Source: Cloeon dipterum (taxonomy: Eukaryota > Arthropoda > Insecta > Ephemeroptera > Baetidae). Taken from it: a stretch of 64,000 bases of DNA. The translations under genes were made by a program, and so were the position numbers. This document shows, piece after piece, positions 1-13,300 of this stretch. Location: positions 25,716,335-25,780,334 of the forward strand of contig NC_088788.1 in assembly GCF_949628265.1 (NCBI RefSeq), written 5' to 3'. The notes beneath the pieces were generated by a model that had not been told where the DNA came from, did no database searches, and saw only the letters and a list, made by a program, of their open reading frames with translations. Positions within the stretch are counted from its first letter, which is position 1. Every line of letters starts with the position of its first letter.

Positions 1-3000
1 TCCCCTCCCGCCCTTTCGAAACAAAGAGACTATGATATGTGCAAATCGCGAGTTTCTCACAACACTGTGTTCCACTTCATAATTACATACATGCGCGCAT
101 ATATTGTTACGTATGAAAAACGACGACGTTGAGGATCTTAATACACGCGAGGAGAGAATTGCGAATCCTTTTTAATAGAACTATTATTATTACTACATAA
201 ATATATATTAATGTGAGTGTCTGTGATTTTACTAAATTATTGCGGTTGTCTATATGATAAATATATTATTATTATTATTATGTATATTACCGATTGGTTC
301 ATCCACGCGCTGCACTCGATGCACACACAAGCGAGCTCTCTTAACCGTATAACCCCACGCAATACACCCTCGGTCTCCTACGATATGCCGGTTTTTAGTT
401 AAAACAGCCGAGAGCTTCAGGCAGTGCAATGCTTATCGCAGGGTTCGATTCTCGTGACAAGCAGCGATTGATCTTGGCGGGTAACTAAATTAATACTGCC
501 ATCACTCATTCTGCATCTTCCGAGTTTCACGTTCATTTTTTTAAATTTTATTTGCAGTCAGAGCGGAACTTTACGCGATTGACGAACGCAGAGATTGATT
601 TTTCCATGACGTATTTTCCTACGAGTAGAGTTGTAATTTTCATTTTCGTTCGATCACATACACACTACCAGCAGTTACCTCAGTGCGCCCTGTGTGCATT
701 TACGCGGGGCGAATCCGACGCAAAGTATTTTCATTATCTTTTATCTCAAACGCGTGAAATTCGCGAGCCGATGGAAACAGACTTGCAAATTGGCTTCCTT
801 AGAATTGATAGTATTTTAATTACGGTGCCGTTTTCCATCGCGCCCGGCGGAATTGAGCGCCGTGTCCGGAGCTAAGACGTCACTTTTAGAGCGAGCCTGT
901 TTCTTCCTGCATTTAAAACGGTTCCAACGATTCGCTGCCAAATTCCGTCATCTTCAGCTCCCCCTCGCCATTGTCAAAGGTGTGCCATTCTGGTGGGAGA
1001 CAGGCTCGCGACGGATAGGTGTAAACAAATCAATGGAAGATCTCTTAATATTGATGACTCTGCTATGCGTGAGATTCTAACAGCTAAGTGATTGTTGATT
1101 AACGCTAATCAGGCCGCGTATCGTATTTTAAATAGTTAAGTTGAATCGATTTTACAAATCACACGCAGATCTATTTATTTTGGATTTCGTTAATGATAAG
1201 TTAGTAACGCGCTAAATATATTTTTAGACAATTTTAAACAGCTCTGTTGAAACTTTTATCTTCCACGCCACCGAGGAGGCGTTTTGTTTTTTTCGCTTCT
1301 CAAATTGGTTCTCTGAATGTAGCTTCACACCTCCTAGTCCTTGCGTCAATTATTTTGGTTTCGGTTGGACCTATGTAATTTTAAAATGCAACCAAAATTG
1401 GTAAAAAAATCCGCTTATCTTCGAAAATTAGGATGCAGTAAAAATCAAGGTGAAAATGATGAAAAAATAAATTAAGATACCTCTCGCCGTTTTTTGGTTG
1501 AGATGCGAAATTTATAGATCCATACAGATATGAATCATGATATATATTTTTTGTGTATGTTTGGGCCGACTGATGTCTAAATATATTTAAATTATTTATT
1601 GTTGAAAGTGTTAAAACACGTACAGATCTTTCACTCGTAACTGGCTCAAAAACTGAAATATGTATTTGCAAGCGGTGGTGGTTGCCGCCGCGAAAAAAAT
1701 TACAGTACATGTACTTGTCTAGTGGAGTACAATTAAGTCGAAAATGTCCGAAGACGACGAGACACACATGCAGCATAATATTTTTGTATTTGCGTTAGTG
1801 ACTATACATGTAATGTGCGTAAGTGAAAGAAAAAAGAAATACCTGCATACTCCGTGAAAAAGAGATACGGGCGGAAATGCTCTTGACGCAGACTCCGCGG
1901 GTTAGTTTGCAAATTTATTTAACGCGTCCAAAGCTCAAACAGAAGCCTCATCTTTTGGCAGCCTCTCTCGAATTGACCCGACTTCCTACAATGTAGTTTC
2001 GAAAGATTGAAAGCACAATTGCATTTTCCGCGCGGTAGTATCTTCTCCGAGCAGTTAAATTATTACCTTCATCTCTCTCAAATGTACATAACCCTCCTCG
2101 TCCTCTGTACATAGAGCGAAAATCTCTCTCACTTCTCTTGGCAGGAGAGTAATTTAATTGTTACACACACGAATTTCTTGTATGAAACGTTTTGTTTACG
2201 GAAAAATTTTAATTATGTTTCGTGGCAATTTTGAAAATGCCGCCGACTTTGTTGCCAAATAACAGTGCTAATATACTTTTATGTATAGTTTTGACATTAT
2301 ATTTTCTGTAATTTAAACCGAGGAATCACTTAACTACGCGGAGTGCAAGTTGTTAATGGTGAAGAAAATTAATATAAAAATGCTGCTGAGTATTACACAT
2401 TCCTAACTAAACAAATTAACGCTTAAGTTGTATTTTAGGAAGAAGTAAACAGAATTATTACGTACGGCCGGTGCGGTCGGATTTTACCAAGCTGACGATT
2501 TTATTGTGTTTTTCGTTGTTTTTTTTCGGAAGGGTGTGTTGTTGACTGATTGACTGAACGAACGTACTTTAGCCGCATTCTTATTATACACACTCACACA
2601 AAATGTGCGAAGTATTATTATCGAGGAGCCGTTGAAAACCGAGATTAAAAGAAACAAATCTTATGCCTTGTTAAATCTGGAAGAAAAAAAACTTGCCGAT
2701 TTGCTAAATCTGCTGCTCATGGCCTAACTTGTGACATTTCAGTTTTCGGTTTACGGACATAAAGTGCCAAATTTTTGTAACAATTTCGAAAGAAATCACC
2801 TCCTTTAATTATGTATTATCGACGAGACGGAGTAGAGTGCAGTTTTGTACGGATTGGCTGATAATAAGAAAACACACGGGGGCTTTTTCGACGTGGGCAA
2901 AATTCGTTGAGAGTCTATGAATCACCATATTAACTGTGGCCTTTTTGAAATGCACTTTGGAACAGCGCCGGCTACCCTGCTGATTTCCAGAGCAGAAAAC

Positions 3001-4619
3001 CCTTCGTTATTATAGAGCTAGTACATTTACCGAATCGCAAGAAGTTTCTTTAGGCCGTAGAGTTTAGCAAGACACAATGTAATTCCAATTCGTTTGCAGT
3101 TACTCATCTTGAATAATAAATGAAATAAAATAGAGAAGCGCCACCGGGGTGTTTTTTCGGTGCGGGAATTTTGCACAAACACGGGCAAAGACCGTGTTTC
3201 TGAATTGAGAATGGGCTGTGACCACATACTATAAACACAAACAGATACACACACACACAATAGAACCGGGTGGTGAATGCCCTAACCCCCTTCGTGACGC
3301 GCGAAAACCGATTTTAGATTCGTTCGATGAAAATATCTCATTTGCTTCCAAACGCCTTCACGAACTACCAAATACATCTCGATTACTTTCGTGTTCCACA
3401 AACGCAAAAAGTGTCTTTGCATGCTGATTAACAAAAAAAAGCGGAAAAAGTGAACCTGACTAGAGTGTTTTAAAGAATATGTACTTGAATTTACTACATA
3501 TTAAATACTATAATAAGAATGTACAAAAAGAAACAGGCCTAAGTGTAATATAATGCGTATAAAAATTTCAAGTGATGTGTCAAGTTTTGCTACTTGGATT
3601 ATTATTACTACGATAATAGGGCGGAAAAACAACATTTTGCAGTAGTCACGTACACACAGCTTTCATTATCGGTGTTTGCATTTTTCCGATTGAATGAGTC
3701 GATTCATTACTGCCGCGGAAATTTCGATTCGGTGTCAGTAGTACGATAATACTGTTCCTGGCTCAAAAAAGCAATCAAATGACGATTACATAAAAGTAAT
3801 TTGGCTTACAGAAATATTATTCCACTCAATGCTTGAGTTTCTAGTAAAAAAGCAAGTCGTATTTTCAATCGTCAATTTACGACTAAGTTTGAACGTTTTC
3901 GTTTCATTCAATCAATACTTTCGTCGTTTGATGGCCAGAAACGGTATTCTCTTGCTATTGGTGTTCTTCAATGTCTTCGTTCCAGTTGAGTGTCGAAACG
4001 ATTTACATTCGATGGTTTTTGCGCTGCACACGTACTCACTCAAACACGTTTCTTTTTGCATACGAATTGTGTATCAATTGTACTCGTGAAAAACTTTGTA
4101 AGATTTTGCAGATCGCTTTCTCTCTTGCTGGCTCTATTAATGGCGCTTGGATTTTCCTGTTCGATTTTTGAGAAAAATTGCTACGAAATGCATCATCTCT
4201 TGACATTGTGTTTTGTTAAATGTTCGACGCTACACATATTCAATCTGGAAATTCATCATTGTATAATATTTGCGAAAATAAGAGAGTGTCGCCTGCCGAG
4301 GAAAAATGAGAAAAATCAATAAAATATTCAGCTCGTGCAAAAAACCTGTTTCATTTTACACAAACTTAGCGGAACGAAAAATAATAATATTCATGGTTTA
4401 GAACAATAGGTGCTTATTGTCCTAAGTAAGCACAACGATTGCACTGTAGTTTGCAAAGAATATAACTCTATTTCTGAAGATGAAGCTATTGGCCGCTTTA
4501 GTTTTGTAATTTTGGTTCTCTGAGCGACAGAAAGTGAGCCATCACAGGTGTGTTATGAGTAGTTTGGAGCAGCGCGATTATTAATTCGTCTGCTGAATTG
4601 GCCAACGAATCCACCGCCG
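1..4619. other. No gene recognised; A/T-rich intergenic or intronic DNA
   Basis: I find no conserved protein and no exon chain in this stretch. Open frames here are short, of low complexity and unlike any family I recognise. Some bounded open frames follow acceptor-like sites (for example a TTTGCAG ending at 557), so untranslated exons of an upstream gene cannot be excluded. Simple A/T and TTA-type microrepeats occur near 185-290. Confidence 0.5.
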
Positions 4620-4639
4620 CTCCGTATTATGCTGGATGG

Positions 4640-4910
4640 AGAGAGCGTGCCGCGGGACGAGTTTCCTCAGTGAGACGATCGCTAAAAATAGCAGCCTTGA
4701 GTGAGTCGAGCGACGCGCGGCTGAGAGTCGAGTGCACTACACGAAACTACACGCGGGGATAGCCGCGTGCTGGACCCTTTGCCTAACCTCGACATTCGAC
4801 GCGAGAGAGAGAGAGAGATGCGCTCAAAAGTGGTATAAACAAAGGATTGTAAAATAAAAATCTCCTCTCGGCACGACTCGACAACAATGGGCTCGGCCAG
4901 GTCAATAATG
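4640..4910 (+). other. Candidate first exon with a short coding start (MGSARSIM)
   Basis: A locally GC-richer stretch holds a TCAGT initiator-like site (about 4669) and a GA repeat (about 4803-4818). It ends with an ATG at 4887 in good context (ACAACAATGG), followed by eight codons and a strong donor, GTACGT, at 4911. The peptide begins Met-Gly-Ser-Ala-Arg-Ser, which fits the N-myristoylation pattern (Gly2 and Ser6). The reading phase at the donor is 0. I could not find a partner exon in the window: joining to the acceptor at 15539 gives an immediate stop. It could be the start of a gene with a very long intron, or chance. Confidence 0.3.
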
Positions 4911-7168
4911 GTACGTCCATAAAGCAGCAGCAACATCGCTGTTCGTTTCCCTATTCTAGACTCCTCAGCCGTCCGAAAATTTGGAAATCAAGCTCCTTGC
5001 ATGCCCATCTACACAATTTTCAAGGTAAATATTACGCGCAGTTCTTCAAACCGGTATGGCTTCCCTCGACGAAAACGACAACCTCCAACGCCAGCTGTGA
5101 ACAACAGGCATACGTAATGGTCAATTGAAGTTGAATTATTATCAAATCTGATCTTAATTTTAAGAGCTCCGCTCTACCATAAAAAAGAAAGAACGCTGCA
5201 TTCTCTTTCTGTTGTTTCCTTTTTGTTGTTATTTAAAAACTTTGAATTAACTTACTCCAATTTAATAAAATAATATGCCACGTTTAAAATTAAATAAAAG
5301 TTAATTTTCCCCGGTTTTTTGCGTGTGAAACGAGGCGTCTCAGGTGTCTACTACCTTCTAATTGAGCAGGCAAATCGGCCCGAAATGAAACGGTTGGAGT
5401 GCATATGAATGATTAATTCGTGACCGCGGCTATAAATAACAAATTGTTGATAATGTAAACCTCACACTCGTCGTGCACCAACGGCAGCGGTCGCCAAGAG
5501 TGCATTGTGTGATCGTTTAAGTTGTAATTACATCACGGTATTAATGTTATTAATTCAGCTAACATAAACGCCTGTGTGCTCGAGACGGTGGTTATTGCTG
5601 ATAAAATCGTCCACGTTGCTGAATCGGGTCACGGATACAATATAGAAGTTCCTAGAAAAGCTCATTTTCTCACTTGATCGGAAAGCTACCGTTTCTGCCA
5701 CTCCAGGTTGTGGCACTTAGTCATTTTATCCACGAGTTATTGCACACACGGAACGCTTCTTTCAATGACAAAAGGCGAGTCAGTTTAAAAAAAAATTCAC
5801 TTTTAAAATAGGATTTAGGCTCTAACTCAACAGCTATGATACATGCACAAACACTCCAATTTTAAAAATATTACACTTCTACTGCATAATCAAAATTTGT
5901 TCCCTAATTTTCAATTCTAGAAGTTTATCAATTGAATTCATTTTTTGTTTTAAATTGGTTTGCAAGGATTCTGCATTGCGAGAGGGTTAAGTTATTCTGA
6001 CATATTTGTAGCACATGTCATAAAATAATGTAAAAATGGGCAGCCAAACCCACCTGACCCAAAAAATCAGATATATTCATTTTTAACCCCTGGAGATTTT
6101 ACTCAAGCAAAAATTGAGGACTGAAAAACAAGCTTAGATTTATTCTTCAATTTTAAAATATTGTTTAATTTTGATCTTCGATGTTTGATTTTTTTGCAAT
6201 TTCGTTTGGTCTACCAATTCAATTTAATTTCCACTTTTTTTATTTTTGTCTTAGCATATGGTATTACATATGCACTACATATAATTGAAATTTTTCATAT
6301 CAACCATTTATAGACTTATAATTCATTCATTGTGTATTATTCATGCTAACGCGCCATAATTATAGCAAAGAATATTTAAAATTGCACAATTGCAATTAAT
6401 GGCATGCAGTAACTGCATAAACGTGCAAAACAAAACAAAAAATTAAATCGATGATATCATATTATGTGCCGCACTCATGGGAAACTTCGTCAAATATGAA
6501 AAATAAATCGAAATATTTTCCAGCAGAAATAATTTTGCCTCGGCCCTCGCGGTTAATTGACGTGTAGCTTTTTATTTTAAAAACTTTGATAGCTCTGAAA
6601 TAGAACTGAATTGACTTCAAGAACAATTTCAATGCGGAAAGTTGTCTCTCAAAGCTGCGATAAGAGTCATGCGGTGCAAAAGGAAAGCGGCAGAACAGGG
6701 AAATTCCACTTGCTGATTTATATTATGCCATAAAAGTTTTGTAATTTCCCCAATTGTGGTCTGAGGCAGAAAGACGCGCTGCTCTTCTCAACGCGCGCGG
6801 AGAAAACGAACGAGAGGAGTGACATTTATCAGGGCAGCTGGAAAGGTCGAAAGTCACGCGCGTGCAAAAAGCTCCGCCGGAAATTATACTGCAGATGCAA
6901 CGGCGGTTGCATAACAACCCCCAGCACTTTCTTTTTCCCTACAGAGTGGCAACCCTTTTGTCAGCACGAGCGACCAAAATACGTATTACGACTAGCTCTT
7001 GCGTTCCTCGTGAATATATTTATTGTTTGCCGCGCCTATCATTTTTACGCAAATATTCGCCGCTGATGGTGATGCGGTGATAATAACATCGCACACAAAA
7101 CGTGAATGGCCAGTTCACCAAAATTGACAGTTGCCTACCTGTCTGCCTGCTTGGGGGAGGGATCAGGG

Positions 7169-7234
7169 TGACGTCAGTCGAGGCGACTTATGAATGAGAT
7201 GAATAAAAGCAGCCGCTGCAGACGTGTGACGTCA
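7169..7234 (+). promoter_or_regulatory. Pair of perfect CRE octamers
   Basis: Two perfect palindromic TGACGTCA sites lie at 7169-7176 and 7227-7234, 58 bp apart start to start. They sit in a locally GC-rich patch with CAGC repeats. The octamer is the classic CREB/ATF binding site. No transcript start is evident next to it, so a distal enhancer or a promoter of an unseen exon are both possible. Confidence 0.4.
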
Positions 7235-8589
7235 ATCTGCCTGCCGTTGGCCGCCGCCGCCACTGCGTTGATCGATACCCTCATTGCAACGCAAAAATCG
7301 CCATATGCGTGTCCTACCTGCCGCACACAGCCTATTCTTGGACGGTATAATATTGCAAAATCGATAATTCATGTTCATTTGGAGTGCTTCAAAAAGTTGA
7401 TCAGCCGAGCAGGACAGAAAATTCGGACTCAAATTTCCCGAGGAATTTTTAAATTTATTAACTAATTAAAAGAGATGTCATCGTTTATTTGTGCATACAC
7501 AAATAAACTGAAGTTAACTTGATATTTAATTTTGTGCGCCTATGCAAATAGTTCTTGCCAATTTTTACGCCTAATTAATTATACGATTTTTTATGCTAAT
7601 ATTTTATCTGAGTTGTGTTTTTATTCATGAATAATAATCAGTAATATATTAATTAGTATTAAAGAGGAATGATACTGGAAAAGCCTGGAAAATGCTTGTT
7701 GCCAATGCATAAACTCATCCCTTAGGATTCAGTTAAAGCCTAAATTGACCTAAGGAGCGCTGTAATTTTTTGAGAAAATTGGCTGGAAAGTTACCGTGCT
7801 TTTCAAATGGTAATGGCTGTCTCCTTACTTGAAATCCGATTTAATTTCAAAACCAAGAGTTTCCCCAATAAGTGGCATACACCGTTGAACAGATCTCGAC
7901 GAGAGGAATCGGAATATGCCAAGAAAATATGTTCGAGCACTGTAAATTTTGGAGAAAATTGGCAAAATTTGAATTTTTATTGTAGGAAGGTCATTTTTTT
8001 ATTATTGCAATTTGTTGAACAAATTGTTTATCGATCAATTGTTTAAGGCATCCAACAATTTGAATCATTTTTAATTGTTGCCCAGTATCATTCCACTTAA
8101 ATTGTCTACTTATTTCAGTTACGAGGTTTTGAAATCTCGTTCAAAATTGTTCAGTAAATTTTCATTTAATCAATGCTCAAGTGTTTTAGCAAAGCATGTG
8201 GCAATCCTAGAATTATTACGATTCAAACAAGTTGCAGTCTCTTATGAATGAATAATTGAGCCGGGGCTATTTTTAATGAGCGTGACGTGTGAGTTGCGAA
8301 TCAATCACTGTCCATTGGCATGGGGATTAGCTCACGGATTACCAAGTTATGCAACACGCTCTAAATGCGAGTCGCGCAGGTTGCATAAGCCGATCTGCTG
8401 ACAATAACATCACACCTTTCCTCATCGCAGCCGAAATTAGCGCCATTTATTCAGCGTTGCGAAACCCGATCGTGATGTTGACGTGAACTCAGGAAATGAA
8501 TTTGAATTTAAACTCGTTATTTTGTGAAAATTTAATTGCAAAGAATGAGTTCCCACTCGATGAAGGTTGATTAAATATCACCAGAATTG

Positions 8590-8662
8590 TCCTCGTTAGT
8601 CGTTGGTTGAAAGTTGGGATTTTATTTCTCGACATATATTTTGGCTCAACTGTCGCCTAATT
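8590..8662 (-). repeat. Dispersed repeat, copy 1 (degenerate hammerhead-like)
   Basis: This stretch shares long blocks with 43233-43303, including GTTGGTTGAAAGTTG and the GGCTC...GCC hairpin region. Read on the minus strand it has a GGC...GCC stem at 8657-8643. A heptamer CTTATGA upstream of the stem is one change from the hammerhead box CTGATGA. The second box is AAAA instead of GAAA. It looks like a decayed copy of a mobile element end. Confidence 0.5.
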
Positions 8663-9214
8663 CATAAGAATATGAGTTTTATCATTAAATCATTTCCAAG
8701 TTTGTGCTAAAATTTTAAATGGCAAAGTTAATCATAGTTAATTATTATTACGTTTAGAAGTATTAAACCAATAAATATATAAGATTTAAAATGCAACCAA
8801 ATTTAAACTATAATTTTTTTAGCACCACCTTCCTTCTGCAATGCAAAATGATGTGGTTTGACAAGACCAATAAAAAATCAAAAATAATAATAAACCTTCC
8901 AACTATGATTCTTTTAAATCTACTTAATCTTTATCTCAATTTGGAGTAACTTTTACTTCTATTTTTGTCATGTGACTTATGCTGATATTGATTTTTCAAT
9001 TGACCTTTTTAAAATAGCTTAAAATAAAAAGGAAATATTTTGTCAGTTGCGTCGTGGTGTGGGTGAGCGGCATAGTTTCACATTATTTCGTCACTTGCTC
9101 TTTTTTTGTTCATGCTCAGCAACTGCATGAATGCAGTCACTGGTTTCCGCCAGTCGGGGATTCAGAATATCTGCATTAAATTCTGTGATGTGGATTTTGT
9201 TTTGCAAGAATCAC

Positions 9215-9265
9215 ATCCTGCTGATGAGGCCTGAGTTGACAAACCAGTTGCGAAACGTTCGGGAT
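9215..9265 (+). ncRNA. Hammerhead-ribozyme-like motif
   Basis: The order of conserved hammerhead parts is present. A 6-bp helix I forms from ATCCTG (9215-9220) with CGGGAT (9260-9265), including one G-U pair. Box CTGATGA is at 9221-9227. G9228 pairs with C9251 at the base of an imperfect stem II. Box GAAA is at 9252-9255. A two-pair palindromic helix III (AC/GT, 9255-9258) follows, and T9259 is at the cleavage position. A helix III this short is known from hammerheads of Penelope-like retroelements and retrozymes, which act as dimers. The cleavage triplet would be GUU rather than the usual GUC. No reverse transcriptase is seen nearby, so this may be a solo element end. Confidence 0.45.
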
Positions 9266-9269
9266 AATT

Positions 9270-10100
9270 TTTCCTGTTTAGCCATCCATCTTCCTGATTA
9301 TAATCCACAAAGAGAAGAGCTATTGTGTTTACTTTAATTGTCTTGCAATTAGTTGAATAAATAATCTAGTCACTTGTGATGAGGAAAGTGATCAAATTTC
9401 TTATCACGATAAGATCTATATGGTTCAACTGATTATCTAAAAATAGCATCATTGCACACAGAATGATATATATGTGATCAGCTTCGATTTTTTCCGTTGT
9501 AGTCAGTGAATCTAAACTTGAGAGGCACGTCAGACTAATGGAAAAATAAAAGACTAGACGTTGCGGAGGAAGAACTTTTTCGTGGTCTGTGTAATTTAGC
9601 CAGATTTTCCGCCACCCTTCTGTTTGCTGCGCCATATTGGAAAATATCTGCTGGCAGCGGACCAAGTTCGAGGGGGGTTCGCATACACGCAGTTTAAGCC
9701 AAGGCGAGCCGGCTCAAGTACTTCAAGAGTTATTGTCGTGTAAAAATAGGCGGCGCGCACCAGTTGAAAAAGTTGTCATAAATAGTGTGCATGTTTAGGC
9801 TGTTCTGTTCACTTTTCTTGCGATGCTGCTCAAAGGTTTATTTAATTGGAAAGTTTTGTCCTTCTGTTTAATGGTAGCAATCCATTTTCATAAACCACGT
9901 AAACAAGAAGAGGTTTTCGGTCCATTTGGTAGCATTTCCGGGTAACACGAGAGCCGTGTTGCCGCAGGCAGGAAAATCTGTTTGTAAATAGTTCATGGTG
10001 GATACCCGGGAAGCAATCAAACTTCCTTCTCCACCCGTCACCCCTTTCGAATTGACGCGGAGGCTGAAAAAGCGCGAATCAATAATCGAGCAAGTTTTTG
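9270..10100. other. No gene recognised
   Basis: No coding exon or RNA gene is recognised. The sequence becomes more GC-rich towards 9.7-10.1 kb as it approaches the CpG-rich candidate promoter at 10.1-10.6 kb. Confidence 0.45.
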
Positions 10101-10102
10101 AG

Positions 10103-10352
10103 CAGAAAATTGCGAAAAACAAAAAGATGGCGTCCAGCAACGGCAGCCGAGAGGCCAGTTTAGCACCCGCGTGAAATTCGAGCGTTTCATCAAGCAGGTC
10201 TCTTGCGGCGGGTGCGACAACTGTTGCACATTTCGGGGGAGGCTCCGGCAGGCTGGCAGCAAGACCCGGTCACGTCACCGCGGCTGCTGCTGCTGCTGCT
10301 CTCGGCAAGCTGAGCCTGTTGCCATGGCGACAATCAATATGTACATGCCCGA
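10103..10352 (+). other. Candidate 5' exon (MATINMYMP start) for the Myb/SANT-like gene
   Basis: A GC-rich, CpG-rich exon-like stretch contains ATG at 10324 in a near-optimal context (GCCATGGCG), nine codons plus two bases, then a strong donor GTGAGT at 10353. The phase left by this donor matches the acceptor at 15539, giving an open joined frame into the Myb/SANT-like gene. A phase match has a one-in-three chance of arising at random. A 15-codon upstream ORF (10127-10174, strong AAGATGG context) precedes it and would be expected to damp translation. The intervening intron would be about 5.2 kb. Confidence 0.35.
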
Positions 10353-13300
10353 GTGAGTGACGCTGCTGGCCTGCGCGCACCCCCGACCCCCGCGCGCGCG
10401 GTGTCACGCCTGCCCCTTGGCCCCCGCCCGCCCCGCACGCCACGGCACGCCACGGACGCGCCCCCTTCCTTCGCCGACCTGACACGTCGCCGGGCCACTC
10501 TGAAGGGGTCACGCTCTGCCCTCTGACCTCTCCACGGCCAGCTGCATTCGGCGTGTGCACCCCCATCGATTTTTCCTCTCTGCCACTCTCTGTGTGTCAT
10601 CGGGTGGTTGCTATTCATGTGCTGGGTTGGAAGTTTGAAGCGATTGCTTTCGCCTGTAAAGACTGCTTGAATGCGTTGGGCTCCAATCGGGAGAACGTTT
10701 AACGTCTGTTAGCGGTAGTTTTAGAAATATTGTTTTTTTTTCAGATATTATCGCAACACTGTCTTCAAGTTTAGAATCAGGATTTTTGTTAGTAAATGAG
10801 TAAAAGGATTTTTGTAATAAAATTATTTATGCTTTAACCCCAGCATCCCCCTTACAAAAGAAAAGAAATCAAACAAATGTAAACCAGAGCAAAATATATT
10901 TCTTTCCCCCTAAAACTACACGTATGAACGCTATGGGAATAATGGGAATAATATTCTTCTCACTAAAATAGTGTCAGATGGCAAGCAAGATTTTTTAAAA
11001 GTTGTTGGACCTCTTTAGTTGGTTTTATTATTAGCAATAAAGAATTAATTATTCAAGACAAGAAAAATAATATTTCTCCCTAATATAAACATCGTAATTA
11101 TTGTTGCTTGCGATTATTGACCAATTCTAAAAGTTGAGATAGAGCCAAAATTACCAAGTTAACTCTGTAAATATTTTTAGAAAAGTAACTGCATAATTTG
11201 CGGTTTTTAATTCTCTCTTTAAACATTTTAATATGTTTTATTTCGAGGAGATTTATATATGATATAAAAACCATATCGTTGGATAGATCTCGGTGAGAGA
11301 ATTTGAAATGTAGGCCACAAAAAAATGGTCAAAAGTGCTGTAAACTATCGGAAAAATAGGCAATCTTTTAATACAATCTCAAAATTTGTTGTTCATCGAT
11401 AGCTTTTTCCATCTCTTTTGATTTTTGTAGATTGTAGTATCTTTCAATCTACTCGATCAAACGACCACTCACTGATATAAACAGATATAAAAAGATAATT
11501 CAATTTTAACCCATAGAGTAATAAAATTTAGTTTTTCAAGCTCGTGGAAAAATAACTGTTATTTCAGGATATTTTTTTATTCAATTGACTCCCTGGAATG
11601 AGTAAAAATAACCTTTTGTTATTCCATTCACTTTTCCTGTCCAAATTTTAACAATTTAGTCTGGTTTGGATCAGTTAGCCTGTTTTAAGAACAACTACTA
11701 TTAATAATTAGAATTCGATCATTAAAAAATAAACTTTGTTTCAGTACTTCAGTGTTAAAAAAGAACAATTACCCATCAGGTTTCATTTACAAAATAGAAA
11801 AATATATATTCATTTTCAAAAGAGTCAAATAAATTATTTCCTCAACTCAAGCATCCTGTTTAATTCTGCATATTTGTGTCGTAAAGGTAAAGCAGATAAA
11901 GAAGTTGTTGATGGCGTAAAAATCGTGGAAAAAAATCTCGAAGTTTAATTGAATAAGCTAGTTGAGTGACTTTTATAGACTTTACGTACTTCAGGAAAAA
12001 AATTATTTCGTTAAACGCATTTGAACGGAAACGCTCATTTCCTCATCGTCGGCAGGCAGCTTGATATCTCTAAGAGGCAAGAAATCATAAATATCAGAAA
12101 GACTTCTCCTTTAATCACGCGTCTGTCACTCGCAGCATCGCTCGAGCGTTTATCTAGTTTGAGCGAAATTGTGTGTCGAGCGAGCGCTACGACTTGGCGG
12201 ACGTGAATATCCGCTTAAAATCCACTAAAACGATAATGTCTCTGTATTGATTTCCTGCCCTTCATCGGCTGCTCTTTCGAATGCACGGAATTCCTATAAA
12301 TGAATTTTTGCCCCTTGCTCCGTAAGAGAGCGCTGTCAGGGATTTATCTGACGATATTCAGGTAAAACCCTGACAAGCGCAAATCATATTCTGGCGGAGA
12401 AAGGAGCCTTTCAAAATGTAGATAAGAAAGAAGAGAAAATCTATTAGCTCCGCGGCGCAAAAGCCAGAGGAAACAAGGGAATTTTACCAATGACGGGAAA
12501 GTGGCCGCAGAGAAGCTTTCCCGAGCAGTGGCAAAAGGTCAAAGGCGCATCGTTGCGAATTAAGGCCATCGGAGCATGCGCCTCCTCGACCGCAGGAAAA
12601 TTCGCAAAGCTGAATGAAACAGCAGTGTTGGCTGTAGTTGTGCAAACATCGATTGTCCTGCTTTCGCCCTTGTTTATGCTTTACTGACTGACTAGCTCTC
12701 GTTGAAGTTTTCCTCATATCTATATCCGTAGAGGGGAAAGGGGCAGCTGGAACTCCATCCCCGAATCGAAATCTTCAATGACGCGCGCGGTTGGAAAAGC
12801 AGCCCTTTTTGTCACCCGCCCTTATAGTTAATGACGTCTGCGTGGTGGATGTCACATCAAAGGCATCAAAGCTAAAATATTTTCGTCACAAAGGAGGATT
12901 TCTTATTTGTCCAAAAACCTACCACCTTTTCATATTCTGACAGAATATTATTGCCAAATAGCTAACAAAAGCATAAAAAATCCTTTTGGAAACTTGGTGG
13001 TAGTTCTATTTATGTTCCTTTTCAAAACACACGTATAATTTCATATTATTTAAATCTGTATACAGTAAAGTTGAATGAAGAAATTTAAATGTCAGAGGCA
13101 ACGAGTTGAATTTTTTGTGGTGGAAGACCGCAATGATACACACGCTACCCGCACCAAAGCGCTGTTCCGCGGCACAGCATCCCTCCCTCTGCCAGGCGTA
13201 CGTGATTGCGCGAGTTTCTAACTTGTGATGTTATGCCTTTATTGCTTCATTTGGCCCCACACAGGTTGTATCAATTACAATATCTCCGAATAGAAAATTG

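Larger units (their letters stand above)
4911..9130. other. No gene recognised; A/T-rich non-coding DNA
   Basis: No open frame here resembles a known family, and I see no chain of exons. The features I can support inside it, listed separately, are a pair of CRE octamers at 7.2 kb and a dispersed repeat at 8.6 kb. The rest is A/T-rich DNA with homopolymer runs. Confidence 0.5.

Noticed and set aside
395-460. B-box-like GGGTTCGATTCTC suggesting a tRNA gene
   Set aside because: No acceptor stem, D-arm or anticodon arm can be folded around it, so it is not a tRNA. It may be a chance match or a SINE remnant too decayed to call.
10270-10618. GC-rich minus-strand open frames of about 95 codons
   Set aside because: Arg/Gly/Ala-rich composition and overlap in several frames are typical of CpG-rich promoter DNA without stops, not of a gene.
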